Assembly: GCA_030068075.1 (NCBI GenBank) | Contig: CM057842.1 | Location: 41,068,659 to 41,132,658 of the forward strand | DNA length: 64,000 nucleotides | From: Paguma larvata | Lineage: Eukaryota; Chordata; Mammalia; Carnivora; Viverridae | Direction of reading: 5' to 3' | Shown: piece by piece, positions 34,175 through 46,224 of the stretch | Layout: each line of letters starts with the position of its first letter | Position numbering within the stretch: position 1 is the stretch's first letter | Position numbers and translations under genes: made by a program | Notes under the pieces: generated by a model | Seen by the model: only the letters and a program-made list of their open reading frames with translations | Told to the model about the DNA's origin: nothing | The model's database searches: none

Positions 34175-34990
34175 TAAGTCTTGTATTAATTTAACACTTC
34201 ATTAGGTGGGAATATTTTCCCCTTGGTTCGAGCTACCGCCTTCCCAGTTCAAATCCAGAAAACAGCAACAGGGACAGCATCTTTACCAGCTACTGCACAT
34301 TTGGAGAACTGAACCGTAACTCAGCTCGGGGGAAGGTGATAGTATTGGACTGATTCATCTTCTGAGCCTTTTGTTGAGGGTAGTTATTGGTAATTTCACT
34401 ACTTCTATGTTCAAAATCTGTGGGTGAGCTTCCCCCTCTGATGGAAGAAAACTGGAGTTTGCTGGCTAGCTAGCAAACGCACAATTAGGCAGTTTTGCTG
34501 GGAGCTAAATATATACAGTTAAGTGTGTGTGACTATTACACAGCTACAGAAAGCTCCACATGCCAGTTCATTTGCTTATGGTGTTTTGGAAAATGGAATC
34601 CTTTGGAGAGAGAGAAAGAGAAAGCGCAGACTTTCAACTCCATTGATTTTAATTAAGCCTACGATAGCCTGGCAAACACTATGAAATTCATGAATCTGAT
34701 GAGACAAAAAAGATTATACAGTAGGTACAGGGACCAATGGCTAGTCCTTAATTACCTGAAACTGACAAGACAATGACCTGTCAAGTTAATGGAGATTATT
34801 TTCCATAAAGCCTGGATGGTATGACAGCACAGTATTAAGGTTTAGAGGAAAAAGGAGCCTGGAGTTAAAAAAAAAAAAAAAAAGTTCCTTGTCATTAAAA
34901 ATGAGCATGTGTGAAAAGATAGAGATATAGAAAATGCTGATGATGTATTAAGCAGAAGAAAGAAAAGATAGAAAATAGTATAGTCAGTGT
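34175..34990. promoter_or_regulatory. Unique block, candidate conserved non-coding element
   Basis: Repeat-free DNA between a SINEC and an L1. The part 34610-34830 is dense in homeodomain-type cores: TTTTAATTAAGCC, CCTTAATTACCTGA, CAAGTTAATGG and AAATTCATGAATC. This spacing is typical of developmental enhancers. The claim is an inference from motif content and needs an alignment to test. Confidence 0.25.
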
Positions 34991-34997
34991 GTTTCCA

Positions 34998-35515
34998 TCT
35001 TGGTGAATTTTTTTAAAATCGAAGTATAGTTGACACACATTGTTACATTAGTTTCACCTGTATAACAAAGTGATTCAACAACTTTATATGTTATGTTGGG
35101 CTCACCACAAGTGTAGCTACTCTCTGTCACTACACAACACTCCTATAATCATCTTGGCTATATTCCCTCTGCTGTACCTTTCATCCCCATGACTTACTCC
35201 ATAACTGGAACTTTGTACCTCCCACTCCCCCTCACCTGTTTTTCCAATTTCCCAGCCCTTTTGTTTTCTGGAAACCATCAGTTTCTCTGTATTTATCAGG
35301 CTGTTTCTGCATTTTGTTTGTTGGTTGGCTGATTTATAATCATTTGTTTTGTTTTTAGGTTCCACATACAAGTGGAATCATTTGGTGTTTGTCTTTGTCT
35401 GACTTAATTTCCATAGCATAATACCCTCTAGGTCCATCCATGTTGCTGCAGATGGCAAGCCCTTATTTTTTTCATAGCTGAGCAACATTCCATTAGATAT
35501 CTCCATCTTGGTGAA
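34998..35515 (-). mobile_element. LINE-1 3' end (3' UTR and ORF2 end)
   Basis: Reversed L1 text: AGTATAGTTGACACACATTGTT, TTTCACCTGTATAACAAAGTG, GTTCCACATACAAGTGGAATCATTTGGT and CCATCCATGTTGCTGCAGATGGC. Frames are broken. It is an older L1 than the 47.4 kb copy. Confidence 0.9.
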
Positions 35516-35519
35516 GTGT

Positions 35520-37378
35520 AAATGCATAGAACCATTTTGACCTGTTCCTCTATGTTTTATATAGTCACTTCTATTTTATTTAGGTTTTTTTTTTTTTTTT
35601 TCAGTTAATCATTAGATTACCCCATCTGCTCTGCTAGGAAAGAATCTAGTATTGTTTCTCTGCCCTTCTCCCACACACACAGAGACCTGGGTCTGAAAAG
35701 TACCCAGATGACATTGCTTCTCACCGCACACAGTGTTGCTGTTGAAGGCTGGTCAGGAAACGCTTCCCACTTGTTTACTGCTCTGGGTTCCTCTTGCTGG
35801 TTGAAGCCCTCGTCAGAGTGGTGCCACAGTCTCATGGTCTGTCCTTACTCCAAAACACACACGATGGAGCTAGTACCAGTGGTTTTGGAGGAATTATAGC
35901 AGTAGAACTCTACTGGCCCGGCCACCACAAGATCTTGTTCTGAGCTGATCCCAAGTCACTAGGTTAAACCGAAGTGGATGACATCACTATATGGCTCTAA
36001 TTTCACTGACTGGAAGTTAAGTCCATTTTCTCTTCTATCCTCAATAGCCTGGTTTCTCCCTTTCTTGCCCACTCTTTTTTGGTTTTGGTTTTGGTCTTCC
36101 AATCAATTATGTCTAATTCCAGGATAATGAATGGCCAATAGTCTTAAATTCAGTATGAAAGAGCACAAAACTTAGCATTCAGAAGATAAGTAAAAATCAG
36201 CATATTGGATTTAAAAACAAACAGAACCAAGAAGCCATTGAAAATTGTAAACTATCTATTAATTCAGTAATCTAAGTTTTTGTGTTCATACATACATGAG
36301 CTTTATAAATACCAAGATGTTAATTCTAATTGGCAATTTTCATTTCTTTTTTTTCTAATGTATACTGATTCTTCTATTTTTTTTTTTTTGGAAAAAATGC
36401 GCAATGGATTATTTGTGACATAATAAATGTTTAAAAGTATAAGAAGATTGCCATTTTCATGTTATATCTCATATATATTAAATGTTTTCATTACTCAGCT
36501 TCAGTAAAAACACTTTTTAGTCTACTGTGGGAGCCTTGAAAACACACAAAATAGACACAAAGTAAGGAGGAAAACTGTCAGTGTGGGGACCACAGGGATT
36601 AATGAATGGGGGTCACCGTTTGCTAAATTTCCCTTATTGTCCCTTTCCAGATTTCTGAAAATTAGTAGTCCTGTACCTCTGCAAGCTTGCCCAAATAAGT
36701 CTATCTTAAAATACCTGGCATAGGTGATTGTACCAAATTATCCTCTCTCTGCATCAATAATACATGCAGTTTAGCAAGGCGAGAATTTGAGATAATTGGA
36801 TAATATTCTCCAGAATGCTTTTCCCTGAAGTGTTTCAAGGCTTTGAACCAAAAATGTCTTTGACTTCATTTCTCCAGAGGATTGCTTTTATTATGTGCTC
36901 AAACTTGGGTTGTTTGACCGATTCCAGAATTCCCTTATAAATAAATGTGGTGAAAAGCAAACAGGATTTCACTTAAAGAAACTTTTGAAAATAATAAACC
37001 ATTTCATTTCAGTACCTGAGTCTCCAAGACAATGATCCTGAGAATGTTGATACCTTTGTGCTTCTATTTTTTTTTCTCTCTTTAACTATCACTGAACTTT
37101 CTTGACGTTCAGTAGCAAAGATATATGAGGAATAAAAGAGACATTATTTTGAAAAAAAATCTGATGTTAACTGCATATAAAATCTCTTGTTAAGACATGT
37201 GCAGTCACACCTACTTACAGAAGGCAGCTTATCATTTGACTCTTGGGTACATAGGTCGAATAATATAGACAGTAAATTTGAGTACATTTACTTAATATAT
37301 AATGAAGATTTATCTTAATTTTTGATTCATCCTAAGTAAAGTGAAATTAGACATTCCAGTAAAGAACGAACTAAGTAT
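35520..37378. other. Unique-looking DNA
   Basis: Only homopolymer T runs (35586-35602, 36372-36390) stand out. The block 36590-37010 has mixed composition without repeats but no supported feature. Confidence 0.4.
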
Positions 37379-37396
37379 ATAACTAATTAAATTTTA

Positions 37397-37625
37397 TATT
37401 TTATTTTATTATTTAAAAAACATTTTTAAATATTTATTTATTTAGAGAGAGACAGAGCAGGAGCAGGGGAAGGGTAGAGAGAGAGGATGACACAGAATCT
37501 GATGCAGACCCCGGGTTCTGAGCTGTCAGCACAGAGCCCGATGCGGGGCTCGAACCCATGAACTGCAAGATCATGACCTGAGCCAAAGTCAGCTGCTTAA
37601 CCACCTGAGCCACCCAGATGCCCCC
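37397..37625 (-). mobile_element. SINEC
   Basis: An antisense copy flanked by TAACTAATTAAATTTTA (37380-37396) and TAACTAATCAAACTTTA (37626-37642), 15 of 17 matching. Confidence 0.95.
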
Positions 37626-37644
37626 TAACTAATCAAACTTTAAA

Positions 37645-38700
37645 AAGCTGTATGTACTGTCTTGGCACATCTTGAAGTCCATCTTTTCATTTTTAAAGCC
37701 TCACTTGACTTACGGTTGATAAATGTAAAAAAACTATTTTTTTACGCTGTCACTTTAAATGCTTTGGGAAATGCTTTTATTTCGTTGCATTTTGTCCAAT
37801 GTTGTTCGTATCTTTCATGCTTTGCTTATCTTTGGAAGTGTCTGCCCAACTAGAGCTCTGCCAAAAAGATATTTTGCAAGGACATCTTCTGCTCCAAGGA
37901 ATAAAAGTGAGTCAAACACCACTATTATTTTTACCCTTCAGGAAAAACCTTCTGTGAAAATCCTGATTGCATTCCCTTTTATAAGACTCCCTCTCATATT
38001 TATTCACTGAAAGGTTTGGGTCAAATCAACCGCATGTACGCTCTGTAGTTTATCAGCAGAAGGATTCTTTGAAAGATTAAATTGCACGGGGCTGACTTCT
38101 AAAGTGCCATGGGAGAAAAAAAGTCATCTAGTAAAAATGCTAAAACTGTTATTTTCTTGGGAAATGTTGTAAAATTTTAGCAAATTAAATCTATTACATT
38201 TAAACCTATTCATACTTGAGACTGAATTGTTTATAGCTGCTTGAAAGAACTGTCATTTGTGTGTTGAGATAAGCAAATTGAAGAATCATAATTACCCATA
38301 ACTGTGTTTTTTGTTTCCTGGAATTTTAAAATAGTCAAAAAATATCAGTGAAATCAAGCTTGGAGAAAATATTGCATTATTAATAGCATATCTAAAGGTA
38401 AATAAGATCTTGCATGTCTTTATAAATCATTTTTAGTCAACATAATCCTTCAAGCATCAATTCACTGTATCTTAAAATGCACATTCATTATCTCTGTGTG
38501 TGATTTTTCCCCCTCTCTCGTTTTTCTCCTCTACATGTCTCTTTGGGGAAGACTGAGTGTGGAGTGTATGAAGGGTCTCTCAGAAATATATCTCCTCTCC
38601 CATAGACAAAGTCACATTTTATGGTTTAAGAGTAATTTGCAAATTCTGGTTTCTCTCCCATCAGCCTTTCTGATTTCAGTTGCTTCCAATCTCTGTGGTT
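37645..38700. other. Unique AT-rich DNA
   Basis: No repeat or gene recognised. ORFs at 37662-38010 and 38496-38702 have no splice context or motif. Confidence 0.4.
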
Positions 38701-38959
38701 AGGAGAGCCAGCCACCGTCTTCCTCCATTTCCCGACACCGGAAGTCTCACTTTCATCTTCTTATCTTCCTCCCTTTTCCAACCTCCTGTCACTCAGAAAG
38801 TCCTTGATTCTACTTGAAGCTTTCTGAACAGCTTCACTACCTCTCTTCTGCCAGTGTCACCTCCTTAGTTCTGGTTCTCGTCACGCCCAGTCCGCCCCTG
38901 GACGTTATTCTGGTAGCCTACTCGCTTTCCTCCACTCTCTAGATTCATCTCTCTCCTAG

Positions 38960-39150
38960 CAATAATAACAATAGCGACTTCAGTGTACATATATTCTGAG
39001 CCAGGCCCTGTCCTAAGACTTTACACTCTTGCATTTAAGCCTTACAGGAAGCAACCTAGGGCGTGGCTTTTATTATCCGACTTTTCACATGACCCCTGAA
39101 GGTTGCTTAGGGTTTATAGTTTTAAAGTAAGGCTGTAGTTTGGTCCCAGA
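38960..39150 (+). mobile_element. MIR SINE
   Basis: AATAATAACAATAGCGACTTCAG, GAGCCAGGCCCTGTCCTAAGAC and GCCTTACAGGAAGCAACC follow the MIR layout. Confidence 0.65.
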
Positions 39151-39264
39151 TCTGTCTGTCTCTAGACGTGAGCTCTTGAACATTACTATATGGCCCCTCC
39201 CTCTGCATTATTCCCCTAGTAACCTTTTTTTTTTTCTTTTCTTTTTTTTTTTTTTAAACCATGA

Positions 39265-39700
39265 TGCTGAACATATTCCATTATCCTGCTCACAATTCTT
39301 CAGTGAATCCCAACATATGTAGGTTTCGGTACAGATTCCTTAGCATGACATCAGTATCCTTAACTATCTGATTCTCTCCTGCATTTCTGGCCTTTTCTAT
39401 TTTCACCCACTTTCCCAGTTGCCACCTTATATTTTAGGTTAATCAGGAAATTCAGTTTGTCAGTTCCTGCCTAAGGACACGCCTCTGCTCTGTGTCTCTG
39501 CCAATGCCAGTGTCTCTGCCTGGAAACCCCTCTACTTAACACTTGTCTTCTTACCCTACACTCTCAGCTATGAAGACTTTTTTTAACTTCCAGGGAGTCC
39601 TGGGTGCTCTCTCTGCTGGGCTTCTTCACATCCGTATGAGGCAATGAACTCCTCAAGGGAAGAGCCTGTGTGTTATTTTTATATGTTCCTTACAAATAAG
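39265..39700 (+). mobile_element. L2 LINE fragment
   Basis: The L2 ORF2-to-3' order is recognisable: CTGCTCACAATTCTTCAGTGAATCCC, CTGCATTTCTGGCC, CTGCCTGGAAACCCCTC, CTCCTCAAGGGAAGAGCCTGTGTG. It corresponds to the stretch in L2 that includes AACCCTCCAATGGCTTCCCA in less decayed copies. The copy is decayed. A T-run at 39224-39255 precedes it. Confidence 0.6.
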
Positions 39701-39709
39701 ATTAAACAT

Positions 39710-40635
39710 ACATATTTTTTCAAAAATGAATGTAAGCCCACCTATTTCCACAGGAATTTTTGAGTCATTGGTTCCCTTAATAGCCCCATTCTCTTTCCAT
39801 TTCGAAGAGGTACATACAGTTTGCCAAAATGATCCTGTTTGACCGAGATAGCAGTTCGTTTAATCAAAACATTTGGACTGCCTTCTCTTCCTTAAGAAAT
39901 ATACTTTTGCCCGTGCAGAAGGCTCAGTGCATGCCTTCCTCTGTGGCACTGCGCCAAAAGCTAGCCAGTAGACAAGTGACTCTTCTCTTTCAAAGCCACC
40001 CTTGACTTATTACCAAGATTATTTTTCTTAGTTACGTACACTCGATTCTTTTGTGTACATTCCCTGCCCTCGGCCATGTTTAAAATTGAATTGCTTGTGT
40101 ATCTCCCCTTGACTTCTCCTTTAAAGCTATTATCATTTAGTTCATTTTTTCTTAGACACTTATTTGAAATTTTCTGGCTGTAACACTTGCTTATAATTTC
40201 TATTTCTATCCCAGGTTTTTGCTTAAGCTCAGTGTTGCATTAATAAGGCTGGGCAAAGTTTCAACAGCGTTTAATCTTACATTTTTAATTATTCCTCACA
40301 TTTTACTGTCTTGACACATTTACTGTAATAAAGGGAAATCATTAATTCACTTAGAAATATGTGTGTGAAAACTATAGTTTTCCTTTTGATTAATTTCCAT
40401 ATTCATCATTACTTTGCTCTTACTTTACTGCGCATTCAAGAGAATGAGGATGAAGAACATGATTTTTCCCTCTTTGTTCAAAAAGAACTGCCTTAGAAAT
40501 CAAATGGGGCTGAAAATTTATTTGCATTTTGGCTGTCAAAGGGGAGGAGAATATTTCTTTTTGAAGATGTTTTCTGGTTTCAACCTCATGGTTCTTCTCA
40601 CATAAATTCCCCCATACCCTTCTCTGTTTTCCTTT
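39710..40635. other. Unique-looking DNA
   Basis: No repeat or gene recognised. Confidence 0.4.
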
Positions 40636-40639
40636 TTTT

Positions 40640-40977
40640 AAAAATGATAGACCGTTTGGCTTATAAACAATAAGAAGTATATTTTTTATTGTTCACCAGG
40701 TTGGGAAATTCAAAATCAGTGCACCAATAGATTTGGTGTCTGGAGAGGGCCTACTACCTGGCTCTTCATACTGTGTCCTTACATGGCAAAAGGGCAGCAT
40801 GAGATCTCTGGGGTATCTTTTATAAGGACACAAATTCTATTCATGAGGGCTCCCCTTCGGGACCTAATCACCTTTCAAAGGCCCCACCTTCTAAGACAGT
40901 CACACGGGATTAGGTTTTCATGTATGAATTTTGTATTTAATCTGTACCATTGCCATAGCCACTCTCATATCAATTTC
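40640..40977 (-). mobile_element. MLT1 (MaLR/ERVL) LTR
   Basis: Reversed MLT1/MST text: CAGGTTGGGAAATTCAAAATC, TTTGGTGTCTGGAGAGGGCC, ACTGTGTCCTTACATGGC, AAAGGCCCCACCTTCTAAGAC and ATTAGGTTTTCATGTATGAATTTTG. It is a solo LTR-type fragment without coding content, and well recognisable. Confidence 0.85.
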
Positions 40978-40991
40978 TAAAATAGCTTCTT

Positions 40992-41196
40992 GGGGCGCCT
41001 GGGTGGCTCAGTTGCTCAAGCGTCCGACTCTTGATTTTGGCTCAGGTCCTCACCTCACCATTTGTTCATGAAATCAGGACCTGCGACGGGCTGTGCGCTG
41101 ACAGTGTGGTGCCTACTTGGGTTCTGTCTCTCTGCCCGCCTCTCTCTCTGCCCTCCCTCACAAATAAAGAAATAACTTTGAAAAAAAAAAAAAAAG
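40992..41196 (+). mobile_element. SINEC (older variant)
   Basis: The head GGGGCGCCTGGGTGGCTCAG is intact, while the middle carries the TCTTGATTTTGGCTCAGGTC variant of older carnivore copies. The flanks TAAAATAGCTTCTT (40978-40991) and TAAAATAGTTTCTT (41197-41210) match at 13 of 14. Confidence 0.95.
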
Positions 41197-41322
41197 TAAA
41201 ATAGTTTCTTATCCTTTATGAAAAGGAAAGAAATCTTAATTTCCCTTTGGATTAAGGAAGACGATTATCTAAAACAAACTTTTCCAAAGTATGCTTCAAC
41301 TTAAACATTTTTTTAATGTTAC

Positions 41323-41466
41323 CTGTCAAAAAACAAAAACCATCCTGGGCATAGAGGTCGAATATCTCATTGCAGCAAGCACTGGCATCCTGGAATAACA
41401 CGCGAAGGTCATTAATCATGTTTGGCATTTTTTCTTTTGCGGATGTAGTTAATTGATAGTAGAGTC
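41323..41466 (-). CDS. Candidate single coding exon (gene unassigned)
   Basis: On the minus strand this 144-nt segment follows an AG (ACTATTCACCAG) and is followed by GTAACA, a plausible donor. Using the upstream TTTTCATTAATTTTAG acceptor would extend it to 41483 (161 nt). With the 144-nt limits both ends are in phase 1. It encodes about 48 open codons without low-complexity sequence. They include LYYQLTTSAKEKMPNM, INDLRVLFQDASACC and NEIFDLYAQDGFCFLT, which look like an amphipathic helical region with two adjacent cysteines. The ORF continues into AT-rich intron-like DNA on both sides. I do not recognise the gene, and no partner exon is visible. A decayed pseudogene piece is the main alternative. 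Confidence 0.4.
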
Positions 41467-41594
41467 CTGGTGAATAGTGAATGCTAAAATTAATGAAAAG
41501 GAATTTTTTAGTTTGACAGAAATGATACAAATAGCCATGTAGGGAAGATACCAAAATTATAGTTGTGAAATGAGAGCCGAAATGCAAAACAGCT

Positions 41595-41825
41595 AATAGC
41601 TACAATTTTTAGATCACTATACATACCACATTATTCTAAGCCCTTTTCATAAATCAGTAAATAAAGACCTCAGACCAATTCAGTGAGGATTTCTATTGTT
41701 TACATTTCATAGAGGAGAAAAATGAAACGCACATAGGTTAAATAATTCCCCCAGTTTGTTTCTAATAAGTTGAGAGAGATAGGATTTAACCCAGCCAGGC
41801 TGGCTCTAGAGGCCAAAATTTTTAA
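41595..41825 (+). mobile_element. MIR SINE
   Basis: AATAGCTACAATTTTTAGATC, ATTTCATAGAGGAGAAAAATG, AAATAATTCCCCCAGTTTG and AGGATTTAACCCAGCCAGGCTG follow the MIR layout. Confidence 0.7.
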
Positions 41826-41954
41826 CCTAAACACAATTCTGATAGATACTAAATAAAAGAAAACCTGAGCTATCTATGGAGTTCCTCTGGCTCCAGACTT
41901 TACTCATGAAGACCTTTCTGTGTCTGTCCATATTACATAGGAGTGGGGGATGAA

Positions 41955-42205
41955 AAAGTGTAGTGGTTTTAAATGTGGCCTTTGTCTTCGACACTTCCTG
42001 GGTTTGAATTCTGGATGTGTCCTTTACCAGAGTTGTGGCAAGTGACCCCAGATGGTCACACATCTGTTGCTTTTCTCTAAGTAGGCATAAGAACACTGGA
42101 TTCAAAGGATTGGGGTGGGGAAGGGATGAATAAGAGGTGATGTGCATATACATAGTTAGCACAGTATCTGGGCCTTCTGCCTTCAGTAAATAATTGTTAA
42201 CTTAC
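41955..42205 (+). mobile_element. MIR SINE
   Basis: GTGTAGTGGTTTTAAATGTGG, CTGGGTTTGAATTCTGGATG, and AGTTAGCACAGTATCTGGGCC plus CAGTAAATAATTGTTAAC follow MIR order from core to 3' end. It lies immediately after another MIR-like element. Confidence 0.7.
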
Positions 42206-43255
42206 AGCATTCTTTATAGTAACCCTCAGTAGAAGAGGAAAATAAATGCTTCAGAGTTTCAGAGAACATAACCCCAAACTCAAATCCAAGCAACTTTTTA
42301 TTGTTTTATTTTACAGATTCATGCAAACTTTGCATTATACTCTATTGTATATATAATGTCAAAAACATGATGTTAGGAATTACTTATTTCCGTACTTATT
42401 TTTTAAGTGTGCTGTCTATCTCCTTGGCTAATGGTCAAGATTATACAGCAGTGAATCTGCTTTGAAAAACTGGGTTGTAGCACATGCAACAGAATTGTAC
42501 AGATTTGCTCATACATAAATGTAATAGAGTTTTAAGGTAGCAAAACTTTGCTAGCATTTATTAAGCATTTTCTGTGTGGTGGGCACAGAAGGTGTCACAC
42601 ACAAATCACCTTTATCGAAGTGATGAGTGGTAATAATTCACAGTACTTTGACTGGTAGGCTGTGCTCCCCACTTGCCCCACCCATATGCTCTGGGGCAGT
42701 GACTCACTGGCATGGCTTTGCCTTTAGTTGATGCTAGGTGTGGTGCTAAGCTTTCTTTCTCTTGTCCATGTGACTAGACGGAAGCTAGTATGTCCTGTCT
42801 ATATCTGGTCTCCTTCATTCTCACTCTACAGAGAGAAAATTCTTTCCCCACCCCAAACTCTAAAAAAAATCTCTTGAACCAGAATCCTCCACTTCAGACT
42901 GTGGTTCTAGGGAGACCAACATAAGACATACAGACTTAATTTCACATAGAATGTTGTAAACTTTGTTTAAAAAAAAAAGAAATATTTAGAGTTTAAGCAT
43001 TTTAAGAGAGAAGGATTTAAATGCTCAGATTCAGTTTTCTAATTTTTTTTTTATTTTTTTTTGAGTATTGTCTAGGTGTTTCAAAATGTACTAATGTACT
43101 ACTGGTAGGGTATGAAGTGGTGTTAAGTGGCAGATTGTTCATTTTGATTTCTAGAGCTTTAAGTTAATGTCAATATCCTTTAGGTAAAATATATTTATAC
43201 AGCTAGCATGCCAAATATGTGACTTCATATTTATGATTGCTTAGGAGAAGGAAAA
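42205..43255. other. Unique-looking DNA with a MIR scrap
   Basis: A short MIR-like piece (GCTAGCATTTATTAAGCATTTTCTGTGTGG) lies at 42550-42620. No gene recognised. Confidence 0.4.
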
Positions 43256-43315
43256 GTTGAAATTTATATTTAAATTTGATTTTTTAAATTATTTTATTTC
43301 TTTAAATTTTTTTGT

Positions 43316-43336
43316 AATTAATTAATTAATTAATTT
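43316..43336. repeat. (TTAA)n microsatellite
   Basis: Five TAAT units lie in the tail region of the L1 at 43260-43835. Confidence 0.85.
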
Positions 43337-43686
43337 TTAAATTCATATCCAAGTTAGTGAGCATATACTACAACAATGATTTCAGGTGTAGATTCCTAAA
43401 TGCCCTATACTTGTTTAGTCCATCCCTGTTTCCACATCCTCTCCAGCAACCCTCTTTTCTCTCTATTTGAGAGTGTCTTATGTTTTGTCCCCCTCCCTGT
43501 TTTTATGTGATTTTTGCTTCTTTTCCCTTATGTTCATCTGCTTTGTATCTTAAATCCTCATATGAGTGAAGTCATGATATTTGTCCTCTAATTGGCTAAT
43601 TTCGCTTAGCATATTACCGTCTAGTCCTATCCACTTAGTTGCAAATGGTAAGATTTCATTCTTTTTAACTCCTGAGTAATATTCCA

Positions 43687-43687
<1 letters not shown>

Positions 43688-43740
<53 letters not shown>
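43688..43740. repeat. (CA)n microsatellite inside L1
   Basis: About 26-27 uninterrupted CA units lie directly after ATTCCAT of the L1 ORF2 end. Confidence 0.97.
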
Positions 43741-43742
<2 letters not shown>

Positions 43743-43839
43743 CTTCTTTATCCATTCATCCATTGATAGACATTTGGGCTCTTTCCATACTTTGGCTCTT
43801 GTCACTAGTGCTGCTGTAATAAATTTGAATTTTAAAATG

Positions 43840-45785
43840 TTATTTGCAAATTGGATATGGCAAATACATTAAAGATATAAATTGATGGGTAAAAGTTTAG
43901 GGAATACCTCTGATCCCATCAGTTCCTCTTGTCTATAGCCGTCTATCTCCTAAAGAATTAGAATCCGGTTTTGAATAATGAGTAAGTGAAGACTGAGGGA
44001 TAGTGAGAATTGATTTGGGTTACCATGTGACAGTGTGGTCCAGCCATGGTAGCCTCCAGCAAGCGCTTATAGTAAATCCCAACTCATGGCCCCCTAGAAG
44101 TCACATAGGACCATGATCCTATTCCTGGCTGAGTCGCTCCTGTCACTGGCCTCTGAAGGGCTTTGGGTCACTGTCTGTTTTATCAGCTGTTCCTGTTGCC
44201 TGATGTTACTATCACTGAGTCTGAAAGCTTCCAGTCTATCCCCTCAACTCTACGTGGGAGAGCCAGAGCTGGTTTCTGCATCTTGAAATCATGAACTCTA
44301 ACTGTTGTAACCCAAGCTCCTATTTCAGAGAAGGTACAGTTTGGTCTATTTTAGAAAGTTATGCATATCGTTTTAATAGAGTTCTGGTAAAGTTTCTCCA
44401 CATACCACAGGCACCTTAAAAACCTGAGAATGTTCCAAGTGGATCTGCTGCTGATGTCTACAACTCTGTCCTTGGAGATTTGCAGTTTCAGATTTTATTT
44501 CTTATTTAGATATCCAAATCCCGAGGTGTGGCGGTGTTCTGTTGATAAAACTATGAACACTACCCAGAAGTTAAAAAAAATAAAAGCCTATGGTGTTGGA
44601 ATGATAAGTGAGGGTTCAACATAGAGGCCAAGGATAAGTGTAGAAATATTTTAAATATCAGGTGTTGCAAGGCTGGCAAAGGCTTGGTGGCCTGCTTATG
44701 TCATGGGTAGTAGGTCTATTAAGCTACAGGCCCCCCTGCCTCCGCTGTCCACAAGTCCACAAGCAGAGAGTCCCCCTTTGCAGGTTATCAGCACTCAGAG
44801 TGTAAAGCAAAGAAGCAGTTACCATTAATTTATATAGAAAAGTGTTTGAGCATTTCCAAACCCCAAAAATAGCTTCTGAGGCTATTTCTTAGGCTATTTC
44901 TTAGTCCTTTCTTATAGGACGCATTATGCTAATGGATGCACAAAATAAATCGAGATAAAGCACAAGTGCTCACACAGTTCAAAACTGGGGTGGCTGAATG
45001 CTGAGATGGGGTGTGATTCCCGGGGAACAAGCCTGGTGGGGGTCTCTCTCACTGCTCAGGGTGCGTGCCCTCTCTGTAACGCCTTGCTGTAAAACTGACG
45101 CTGAACGCTGCTTTTGCTTTTTGCCTTTGTTGGTAAAAGGGAAAATCCTCTTTGGATTTCTTTTGGGTAGTGAAAATAGGTACTCAGGTAGAATTTTTGT
45201 AAAATCGAAGTCATGTACTCATACTTTGAAAAAGTGAGGAGTACCTGTGTGTTCAATGACTTGTAGTACACTCTCTGTTCCGCACAGTAGGAGCGTGTAT
45301 TTTCCCATCTCCTCCCTTTAGCCGTGACTCACGGGGGAGAAAATAATCCTGCATCAGATTGCAGGGGCTACGATCGGACCTTCTGTCATCGAGATGAGGT
45401 GCACTAGCCAGGGCCTCACGGTATCTTTGAATCCAGTGAAGTTTTATGCAGAGTTGTTTATGTATGTATATGTGTGAGTTTTGTGGAAAGGGATCCATAA
45501 ACGACAGTAGGTTTAAAGATTTTCCTGATCTCCAGAAGGTCAAGAACTACTAGAAAACACGGAAAATTTGTGAAACAGAAGATGTAGAGAAAAAGGGAAT
45601 AAATAACGTTCCCTATAAAATATACATTCTTAAAAATAAAATAGATTTTAAGCTTATCATTAAATTTTTCTTGATAATTCTGATAGTTATTTAACCTCCC
45701 TGGTTCAATAACCTAACTGGTTACTTTTAACCAAAACCATCATCTTACAAGCACATGTGTCTTTAACACAGCATTTATCCACTGT
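43840..45785. other. Unique-looking DNA
   Basis: No repeat family or gene is recognised. A small tandem duplication (GGCTATTTCTTA twice) lies at 44880-44904. The ORFs at 44998-45237 and 45253-45543 have no recognisable motif. Confidence 0.4.
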
Positions 45786-45789
45786 CTTT

Positions 45790-46115
45790 TAAAACATGAA
45801 TATTTTACAAAAATTATTGTGACAAATATATATAACATAAAATTTACCACTTTACCATTTTAAGTGTGCAGTTTAATGGCATTTAGCACATTGAGATTGT
45901 TGTGTCATCATCGCTGCCATCCATATCCAGGACTTTTTCACTATCCCACACCGAAACTTTGCATACATTCAGTACTAACTCCCTGTTATTCCATTAGCCC
46001 CAGTCCTGTTAACCTCTTTCCTACTCACTGTCTCTAGGAGTTTGACTGTTCTGGCTAGCTCATATAAATGAAATCATGCAGTATATATTTCCTTTTTTGT
46101 CTGGCTAAACGACAG
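45790..46115 (-). mobile_element. LINE-1 3' end (old)
   Basis: Reversed old L1 text: TAACATAAAATTTACCACTTTACC, TTAAGTGTGCAGTTTAATGGC, TTGTTGTGTCATCATCGCTGCC, CCCACACCGAAACTTTGC, and TCATATAAATGAAATCATGCAG. It is L1MB/MC-like and non-coding. Confidence 0.9.
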
Positions 46116-46224
46116 GAATCTTCATTACATTCAGTAGGGTCTGTGATGACATGCGTTATTCTTGATTGTCAACATCATTTAACTCACAAGTTTTTAGTAC
46201 ACGCACTTTGCCTCTTGTAAATTG

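Larger units (their letters stand above)
43260..43835 (-). mobile_element. LINE-1 3' end with embedded (CA)n
   Basis: Reversed L1 text: AATTCATATCCAAGTTAGTGAG, TTCAGGTGTAGATTCC, TATGAGTGAAGTCATGATAT, AAATGGTAAGATTTCATTC, and CTTTATCCATTCATCCATTGATAG after the CA run. Translated on the minus strand, 43550-43738 keeps an L1 ORF2 C-terminal remnant (VMEYYSGVKKNEILPFATKW). The frame is broken elsewhere. Confidence 0.93.

Noticed and set aside
34866..34884. Poly-A run considered as the tail of a processed pseudogene.
   Set aside because: No transcript-like sequence or target duplication flanks it; an isolated A run is sufficient explanation.
40640..40977. MLT1 LTR considered as part of an endogenous retrovirus with coding content.
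   Set aside because: Only LTR-type sequence is present; no internal gag, pol or env region is visible nearby.
41827..42162. 111-codon minus-strand ORF.
   Set aside because: It overlaps a MIR on the opposite strand and reads as shadow sequence.
43550..43738. ORF beginning with a long VC repeat.
   Set aside because: Translation of the (CA)n microsatellite running into an L1 ORF2 remnant.
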